Source: Nitrosomonas sp.
Lineage (GTDB): Bacteria; Pseudomonadota; Gammaproteobacteria; Burkholderiales; Nitrosomonadaceae
Direction of reading: 5' to 3'
Assembly (NCBI GenBank): GCA_008015595.1
Contig: SSFW01000034.1
Span: 1 to 40,571 of the forward strand
DNA: 40,571 nucleotides
Each line of letters starts with the position of its first letter. Position 1 is the stretch's first letter. The notes beneath the pieces were generated by a model that saw nothing but the letters and a program-made list of their open reading frames with translations, was not told the origin of the DNA and searched no databases. This document shows positions 35,565-40,571 of the stretch, piece by piece. Position numbers and translations under genes: made by a program.

Positions 35565-38291
35565 ATGGCCCACGATTCAACCCCAAACCCTCAATTAGCA
35601 ATCATTCTAGAAGCGATCCAAAATCGCGATTATCCAGACTCTATCGAGCAAATTAAAGCCTATGTTGCGATACTAGAAACGGAAGAACGTTTCTATCCGG
35701 CTCGACAATTACTCAGCCAAGCACGCGAGAAATATCGCTCGATTCGACAATTCCAATCAGAACCCACCGCAGTAAACTGGTGGCAAACCGATGCTGCGCA
35801 GGATGAGGTTTGGATTACCCAAAAGCAGGCTTTCTTTACGTATAAAAATCCTGAACTGCCACCTCGTACACGATTTATCGATTCGCTGTTATTGCTTGAC
35901 GAAATCGGGTTACGTGACTCGACCAATCGTGACGCAGAAACGCTAGCCTTAGGGGGGAGTATCTATAAAAGAAAGTGGCAGCATTTTGGTCAATTAGAAG
36001 ATCTCATTGAAGCATTATTCTTTTATCGCGCCGCATTTGAACGTAACCCTCAACAGGATAAGGGCTATGGTGGCGTCAATGCTGCGCTCATTCTCGATAT
36101 CTTGGCTGATCGTGCTAAGCAAATTGCACGCCGCAGTGGCATTAAACTCAATGAAAGCGAAGCCAGCAATTTTTCTGCACAAGCTGCTGCGATACGCCAA
36201 AATATGGTACTACAGGTTCCGGTTTGGCAAACTGAGCTCGAACAATTACCAGAGTCAGAGCATTTCTGGCCGCAAATCACATTTGCAGAAATTTATTTTG
36301 GCTTGCAGCAATATGATCAAGCCAAGGAATGGTTGCAAAAAGCCAATGTAGCTCATGCAATCAATTGGAAAAAGCAAACTATATTCAGCCAGTTGCTGCA
36401 AATCGCGCGCCTACAAGACTTGATGATTCCGAAAGAAAGCGATCAGCCTGAAAATTGGCTACCAGTTTGGCAAATACTCGCGTTAATCATTGGTGAAGAT
36501 AGCGCTCAGCGTGCCTTCTCATCAGGAACTGGTAAAGTCGGATTATCGTTATCGGGCGGTGGTTTCCGAGCTTCATTTTTCCACCTGGGCGTCATGGCTA
36601 GGCTTGCTGAAATCGATGCATTACGCAGTATCGAAGCATTATCGACAGTATCGGGCGGCAGCATCGTCGGTGCTCATTATTACTTGGAAGTACAAAAATT
36701 GCTTGAAAGCAAACCAGACAAAGCAATCACACGTAATGATTACATCGAAATCGTGCGACGCATCCAAGACAATTTCCTGAAAGGCGTACAAACCAATATC
36801 AAACTGCAAACATTTGCAAGTTTGACTGATAATCTCGATGTATTCTTCCGCAAAAAACATTATTCTCGCAGCCACCGCCTCGGGGAATTATATGAGTCAG
36901 AAATTTATCAATCGGTTGACGATGGGCATACGAACCAGATACCGCGCATCATGCCTGAATTGCTTATCAAACCCGAAGGGGAAGCGGATACTCAGACGCA
37001 TAAACCAAAGCACTATAATTGGCTACGCCGAGCCAAAATCCCAGCGCTCGTGATCAATAGTACTTCATTGAACTCCGGACATAATTGGCAGTTTACCGCG
37101 CGTTCCATGGGCGAGCCACCCAGCCAAATCGATGGTGAAATTGATAACAATACACGCTATCGCCGTATGTACTATGAACATACCCCTAACGAAACCCTAC
37201 AAAAATATCGCTTGGGCTACGCCGTGGCAGCCTCAGCTTGCGTTCCCGGTTTATTTGAGCCATTAACAATCGCTGATCTGTATCAAGATAAAATCGTGCG
37301 CCTAGTCGATGGTGGCGTACATGATAACCAAGGAGTTGCAGGCTTGCTCGATGAAGGTTGTACGCGCATTCTGTGCAGCGATGCCTGTGGCCAAATGGAT
37401 GACGTCGATCAGCCTTCCGATTCACGTCCTGGTGTCGTACTCCGCGCTAGCTCAATCTTACAGGATCGAGTACGGGAAGCGGAATACCAAGATCTTAGCA
37501 ACCGCTTGGATAGTCATGCGCTCGATGGCTTATTTTTTGTGCACACCAAAAAAGAGCTTGAATCCCAACCATTGGATTGGATCAATTGCCAAGATCCTCG
37601 TACGCCTGCTCATCCGAAAGACCCTAAAACATCGTATGGCATCGATCGGGAACTACAAAAGAAGATTGCAGGGATCCGCACCGATCTTGATGCATTTACC
37701 GAAGTTGAAGCTTATGCCATCATGGCAAGCGGTTATCGCATTGCTAAACGGGAATTTGAGCTGCTACAAAATCAATACCAAAAAGAAGGTCATACCGATC
37801 ATTGGGGCGGATACGATATCGACGCACCGGGAACCGATTGGCCTTTCCGTAAACTAGAACCCATCATGGGGCTCAAAGCTGAAGCTAACAAACAAAGTCA
37901 AGATTTACATTTTCAGCTCCACGTTGCACGCAAAATATTCTTTAAAACCTACGATTTGCGACTGGATTATCGCATCATCGTTTGGTCATTATTAGCGCTG
38001 CTAATAGCAGGTATACTCAGTTTCCTTTATCAACAATGGAACACGCCACTGGCTGACGCGCTCCATTTAGGATCGCTCACATGGGGAAAATTATTCAGCC
38101 TAGTGATATTAATGTTCATTAGTGCATTGATACCAATGGTTCATTTGCTAAGTCCGAGTAATAAAGTAGCTAATATTTTCAAATTTATGGTTGCAGCCGG
38201 CGGTAGTTTATTAGCAAAATTTCATCTGGCAGTGCTCGATCGCTGGTTCTTGAGACGCGGCAAACTTGAGCGATTGTTGAAATTAAAATAA
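35565..38291 (+). CDS. TPR-S-like/patatin phospholipase, membrane-anchored
   Basis: A 908-residue protein from ATG 35565, which has AGGAG 7 bases upstream; a TTG frame at 35532 lacks this. Residues about 40-290 are a helical repeat region with SIYKRKW and KGYGGVNAALILD (about 166-178), matching the TPR-S/MAP3K-TRAF-binding pattern. The patatin domain (about 325-630) has oxyanion loop SGGGFR (330-335), nucleophile Ser363 in STVSGGSIVGA and Asp582 in DGGVHDN, so it should be an active acyl hydrolase. Two membrane helices (about 804-826 and 843-864) and an amphipathic tail anchor it. TPR-S has been proposed to sense NAD+-derived signals in prokaryotic immune systems; here it would control a membrane-lipid-degrading effector. 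Confidence 0.85.
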   Translation: MAHDSTPNPQLAIILEAIQNRDYPDSIEQIKAYVAILETEERFYPARQLLSQAREKYRSIRQFQSEPTAVNWWQTDAAQDEVWITQKQAFFTYKNPELPPRTRFIDSLLLLDEIGLRDSTNRDAETLALGGSIYKRKWQHFGQLEDLIEALFFYRAAFERNPQQDKGYGGVNAALILDILADRAKQIARRSGIKLNESEASNFSAQAAAIRQNMVLQVPVWQTELEQLPESEHFWPQITFAEIYFGLQQYDQAKEWLQKANVAHAINWKKQTIFSQLLQIARLQDLMIPKESDQPENWLPVWQILALIIGEDSAQRAFSSGTGKVGLSLSGGGFRASFFHLGVMARLAEIDALRSIEALSTVSGGSIVGAHYYLEVQKLLESKPDKAITRNDYIEIVRRIQDNFLKGVQTNIKLQTFASLTDNLDVFFRKKHYSRSHRLGELYESEIYQSVDDGHTNQIPRIMPELLIKPEGEADTQTHKPKHYNWLRRAKIPALVINSTSLNSGHNWQFTARSMGEPPSQIDGEIDNNTRYRRMYYEHTPNETLQKYRLGYAVAASACVPGLFEPLTIADLYQDKIVRLVDGGVHDNQGVAGLLDEGCTRILCSDACGQMDDVDQPSDSRPGVVLRASSILQDRVREAEYQDLSNRLDSHALDGLFFVHTKKELESQPLDWINCQDPRTPAHPKDPKTSYGIDRELQKKIAGIRTDLDAFTEVEAYAIMASGYRIAKREFELLQNQYQKEGHTDHWGGYDIDAPGTDWPFRKLEPIMGLKAEANKQSQDLHFQLHVARKIFFKTYDLRLDYRIIVWSLLALLIAGILSFLYQQWNTPLADALHLGSLTWGKLFSLVILMFISALIPMVHLLSPSNKVANIFKFMVAAGGSLLAKFHLAVLDRWFLRRGKLERLLKLK

Positions 38292-38334
38292 CGATGAAAC
38301 ATATTGTACGACCTAACAATAGAGAGGAAAAACC

Positions 38335-39129
38335 ATGACCCGCTACAAAGAAGGCGATTCTGGTAAGGATATTAAACGCATCCAAACAGCGCTAAAAGAT
38401 AAGGGGTTCAATCCGGGTGCACTCGATGGTGAATTCGGTCCAGGTACAGAGGCTGCCGTCATCGCTTTCCAGAAAAGTGAAGGTCTAGTGGCGGATGGGG
38501 TAATTGGTACCCAAACCCTGAAAGCGCTGGGTCTAATTGAATCAGATCAACCTGAATCCTTTGATCTACAAGGTGTTACTTCGATTAATGTATCGAAAAT
38601 GTTCCCACAAACCCCCATCAGTCATATCAAAACCCACCTTCCTTTTGTGCTTGATGCCCTAAAAGATGCGGGCTTAGCGGATAGGCAAATGATACTCATG
38701 GCTCTTGCTACGATTCGTGCTGAGACTGCAAGTTTCGAACCGATTAGCGAGGGCAAATCGAAATACAACACATCGCCCAATGGTCACCCATTTGATTTAT
38801 ACGATAACCGCAAAGATTTAGGCAATCGAGGTAAACCTGATGGAGATCGCTATAAAGGACGGGGATTTGTACAATTAACCGGGCGAGCCAATTATACAAA
38901 ATTCGGCAAAGAAATCAGCCAAGATCTAATCAATAATCCTGACTTAGCGAATGATCCCGGTATTGCAGCGCAACTGTTAGCCCGCTTTCTGAAAAAGGGT
39001 GAACGTAAAATTAGGGCATGCTTGGATGACCATGATTTAGCTGGAGCGAGAAAAGTCGTCAATGGTGGAAAGCATGGATTGGTTGAATTTTCAGAGGCTT
39101 ACAACATAGGAAACAAGCTTTTTGCCTGA
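38335..39129 (+). CDS. Peptidoglycan-binding / GH19 chitinase-like muralytic enzyme
   Basis: A 264-residue protein. Residues about 3-66 are a PG_binding_1 domain (GDSGKDIKRIQTAL, then LDGEFGPGTEAAVIAFQ and DGVIGTQTLKALG). Residues about 85-264 resemble glycoside hydrolase 19 and endolysin-type lysozyme domains: ATIRAETASFEPISEGK with candidate catalytic Glu130, then FDLYDNR and RYKGRGFVQLTGRANYTKFG. There is no signal peptide, as in many phage endolysins. AGAGG precedes the ATG, and the gene follows the patatin gene by 43 bases on the same strand, so the two form an operon. Cleavage of peptidoglycan is likely. How it reaches the periplasm is open. Confidence 0.85.
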   Translation: MTRYKEGDSGKDIKRIQTALKDKGFNPGALDGEFGPGTEAAVIAFQKSEGLVADGVIGTQTLKALGLIESDQPESFDLQGVTSINVSKMFPQTPISHIKTHLPFVLDALKDAGLADRQMILMALATIRAETASFEPISEGKSKYNTSPNGHPFDLYDNRKDLGNRGKPDGDRYKGRGFVQLTGRANYTKFGKEISQDLINNPDLANDPGIAAQLLARFLKKGERKIRACLDDHDLAGARKVVNGGKHGLVEFSEAYNIGNKLFA

Positions 39130-39162
39130 ATAATTCGGAGACATTAAACAAGTGCTTTTGCC

Positions 39163-39660
39163 GTGCTGAAAATCAAGTCGATTCTAGTTTTAGCTTTACT
39201 TGGAATCAGTCAATCAGTTGTTTCTGCCAATACACACTGCAGTCACCAGGAAGTAATTGTTTTCAATTGCAATATTGGTAAAAAAGTCGTATCAATTTGT
39301 GCTTCCCCAAACCTCAGTGCAAAAACTGGCTATCTGCAATATCATTTCGGCCCCATTCATTCCCCCGAGCTTGTTTTTCCAAGTAAAATTGCACCCCACG
39401 ATCAAGTGACAGGGGGTACTTTGACTTTTTCAGGAGGTGGTGGTGCTTATCTTCGGTTTATCCGCAATCACCATCGTTATGTTGTTTATACCGCAATTGG
39501 CCGTGGCTGGGGAGAAAAGGCTGGAGTCAACGTTGAAAAAGATGGTCATCGGAAAGCAAATCTAATCTGTCGTAATCAGCCCATCTCAGAACTTGGCCCT
39601 GATTTCTTTGAACGTGCAGCAATCAAGCAAGACCCAATCGGTTTTGAGCTACCGGAGTAG
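39163..39660 (+). CDS. Secreted hypothetical protein
   Basis: A 165-residue protein starting at GTG 39163; no ribosome site is obvious. Residues 1-22 form a signal peptide (KIKSILVLALLGISQSVVSA). The mature protein has four Cys and short beta-strand blocks (EVIVFNCNIGKKVVSICAS, LQYHFGP, GGTLTFSGGGGAYLRF, YVVYTAIGRGWGEKAGV). I recall similar hypothetical secreted proteins in betaproteobacteria but no function. It lies 33 bases after the muralytic gene and may be its co-transcribed partner; immunity to the enzyme is one possibility, unsupported by sequence. Confidence 0.65.
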   Translation: MLKIKSILVLALLGISQSVVSANTHCSHQEVIVFNCNIGKKVVSICASPNLSAKTGYLQYHFGPIHSPELVFPSKIAPHDQVTGGTLTFSGGGGAYLRFIRNHHRYVVYTAIGRGWGEKAGVNVEKDGHRKANLICRNQPISELGPDFFERAAIKQDPIGFELPE

Positions 39661-39671
39661 TTGGCATTACA

Positions 39672-40064
39672 ATGAATACAATGATACGTACCCTCCCTTG
39701 TCCTTGCGATAATGAAAAAAATTATTCTGAATGCTGTAGTGCATATCTGGATGAAGGAAAATTTGCACCTTCTGCTGAGACATTAATGCGTTCACGTTAC
39801 ACTGCCTATGTATTACAGCGCAATGATTATCTGATGAAAACGTGGCATCCAGAAACACGCCCAATAAACTTGAATTTAATAACCGATCAATCAAAATGGC
39901 TGGGGCTCACAGTAAAACGCTCTGAGCAAACTGCACCCGATCAAGCAATCGTTGAGTTTATTGCACGTTATAAAGTGAATGGTAAAGCGCAGCGCCTTCA
40001 TGAAATCAGTCGTTTTAAATGCATTGATAAACAATGGTACTATCTAGATGGCCATATTTTGTAA
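39672..40064 (+). CDS. YchJ family protein (SEC-C / NTF2-like)
   Basis: A 130-residue protein of the UPF0225 (YchJ) family. The N-terminal CPCDNEKNYSECCSAYL is a SEC-C-like zinc-binding motif with Cys-x-Cys and Cys-Cys. The rest, TLMRSRYTAYVLQRNDYLMKTWHPETRP and a C-terminal W-YYLDG strand, is the NTF2-like part. Length fits the family. The family function is not established. It starts 11 bases after the secreted-protein gene; ATG 39681 is an alternative start. It is convergent with the TPM gene. Confidence 0.85.
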   Translation: MNTMIRTLPCPCDNEKNYSECCSAYLDEGKFAPSAETLMRSRYTAYVLQRNDYLMKTWHPETRPINLNLITDQSKWLGLTVKRSEQTAPDQAIVEFIARYKVNGKAQRLHEISRFKCIDKQWYYLDGHIL

Positions 40065-40081
40065 GACATTGCCGTCTTTTT
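40063..40081 (+). terminator. Weak intrinsic terminator after the YchJ-type gene
   Basis: A 5-base stem, AAGAC (40063-40067) and GTCTT (40074-40078), with a 6-base loop is followed by a T-run. It overlaps the stop codon. The short stem makes it a weak candidate, but its position between convergent genes fits. Confidence 0.35.
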
Positions 40082-40095
40082 ATGAATTTATAGTT

Positions 40096-40569
40096 TTACT
40101 TCAGAACGACGGGCCTGTTCGGTAATTCGTTGGCCCCACTAGGATGTATTGGCGGAAAGAAAGTCTGCAATTGCTGCGTGATCGCCTCAATTCCCGTTAA
40201 TATTCCCTGCTCAAACTGACCTTGACGAAAAGCAGCTTCCATCTCTTGGCAAATGCGCTCCCAGCCTACTTGACCGACTTTAGCATGAATACCGCGATCG
40301 GCAATGATTTCTACATCGCGGTCCGCCATGAGTAAATAAATGAGGACGCCATTGTTGAGCTCGGTATCCCATACTCGCAGCATTGAAAAAACATCGATGG
40401 CTCGTTCCCGTGCAGACTTATCTCTCAACAGTGATGACAAATCCAATGCTGCTTCAACAGCAAATAAAATCTCCCCGGCGTGTCGATGTTCTGAAGACTT
40501 GATCGATTGCTCAATAGAGTCGAGTAAAACTGTAGGAAAGGCACGCCGAACGCTAAACTGCCCTGTCAT
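40096..40569 (-). CDS. TPM-domain protein (TLP18.3/Psb32/MOLO-1 family)
   Basis: A 157-residue protein. SVRRAFP near the start, then HAGEILFAVEAALDL, AIDVFSMLRVWDTELNNGVLIYLLMADRDVEIIADRGI and GWERICQEMEAAFRQGQFEQGIL, is the order of conserved blocks in bacterial TPM proteins. Here there is no signal peptide, matching the small soluble subgroup that often follows lemA and a membrane TPM gene. The ATG is two bases from the window edge. Relatives usually have about 15 more residues before the SVRRAFP block, so the true start may lie outside. Function is uncertain. Confidence 0.8.
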   Translation of the reverse strand: MTGQFSVRRAFPTVLLDSIEQSIKSSEHRHAGEILFAVEAALDLSSLLRDKSARERAIDVFSMLRVWDTELNNGVLIYLLMADRDVEIIADRGIHAKVGQVGWERICQEMEAAFRQGQFEQGILTGIEAITQQLQTFFPPIHPSGANELPNRPVVLK

Positions 40570-40571
40570 GA

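Noticed and set aside
37309-37857. 182-codon open frame on the plus strand inside the patatin gene
   Set aside because: It lies in another frame of a gene with complete motifs, has no ribosome site and no recognisable domain; a shadow.
39152-39169. Six-codon frame with a GGAG upstream, overlapping the start of the secreted-protein gene
   Set aside because: Spacing to GGAG is long (11 bases) and the peptide is trivial; translational coupling cannot be claimed.
1-40571. tRNA, rRNA, CRISPR array, insertion sequence or prophage
   Set aside because: No cloverleaf or CCA-ended tRNA, no regularly spaced palindromic repeats, no transposase or integrase. The only regular DNA repeat is the WD40-coding array, which is protein-coding.

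Overview
The window looks like chromosome of an AT-rich betaproteobacterium. The order carA-carB-greA-rlmE-ftsH-folP-glmM-pstS-cysG is typical of Betaproteobacteria, and the exosortase-type polysaccharide genes suggest a Nitrosomonas-like member of the Nitrosomonadales. This placement is inferred from remembered gene order and protein style; no search was run. I see no rRNA, tRNA, insertion sequence, CRISPR array or phage genes, and no gene-free stretch above 300 bases.

Layout. (1) Positions 1-1203 (+): the end of exbB, then exbD (energising subunits of a TonB complex) and a short membrane-anchored FecR-like protein. (2) Positions 1228-11712 (-): an AT-rich surface-polysaccharide block. In transcription order it holds an asparagine-synthase-like protein, a Wzx-type flippase, a membrane-anchored heparinase-II/III-like protein, a second asparagine-synthase-like protein, an exosortase-A-type O-ligase, a methyltransferase and a polysaccharide deacetylase. 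It contains no glycosyltransferase and no exosortase, so it seems to modify, export or ligate a glycan made elsewhere. (3) Positions 11790-25282 (-): core metabolism and housekeeping: cysG (siroheme), an orphan pstS-like phosphate-binding protein with a good Pho-box candidate, glmM, folP, ftsH (followed by a clear intrinsic terminator), rlmE, a C-terminally extended greA, carB, carA and a small PAS protein. (4) Positions 25427-30550, mixed strands: a methyltransferase, a BASS transporter, a small exported protein, an exported beta-carbonic anhydrase, an MFS transporter and a DUF3025 protein.

(5) Positions 30578-39660 are the most interesting part, a probable and perhaps undescribed defence locus. 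On the minus strand a SIR2-like/TIR protein is followed, three bases later, by an nSTAND NTPase with about 13 WD40 repeats. Divergently, on the plus strand, lie a membrane-anchored patatin-like phospholipase with an N-terminal TPR-S-like domain, a GH19/peptidoglycan-binding muralytic protein and a small secreted protein. The inferred model is that the STAND-WD40 protein senses a trigger, the TIR (and possibly SIR2-like) domain acts on NAD+, the TPR-S domain reads the product and unleashes the phospholipase, and the muralytic enzyme adds cell-wall damage. (6) The window ends with a YchJ-type SEC-C protein and, convergently, a TPM-domain protein whose start may lie beyond the edge.

Several starts were moved inward from the longest reading frame because a ribosome-binding site or family length supports it: the second asparagine-synthase-like gene, cysG, carbonic anhydrase, the small exported protein, the patatin, and the methyltransferase at 25427.
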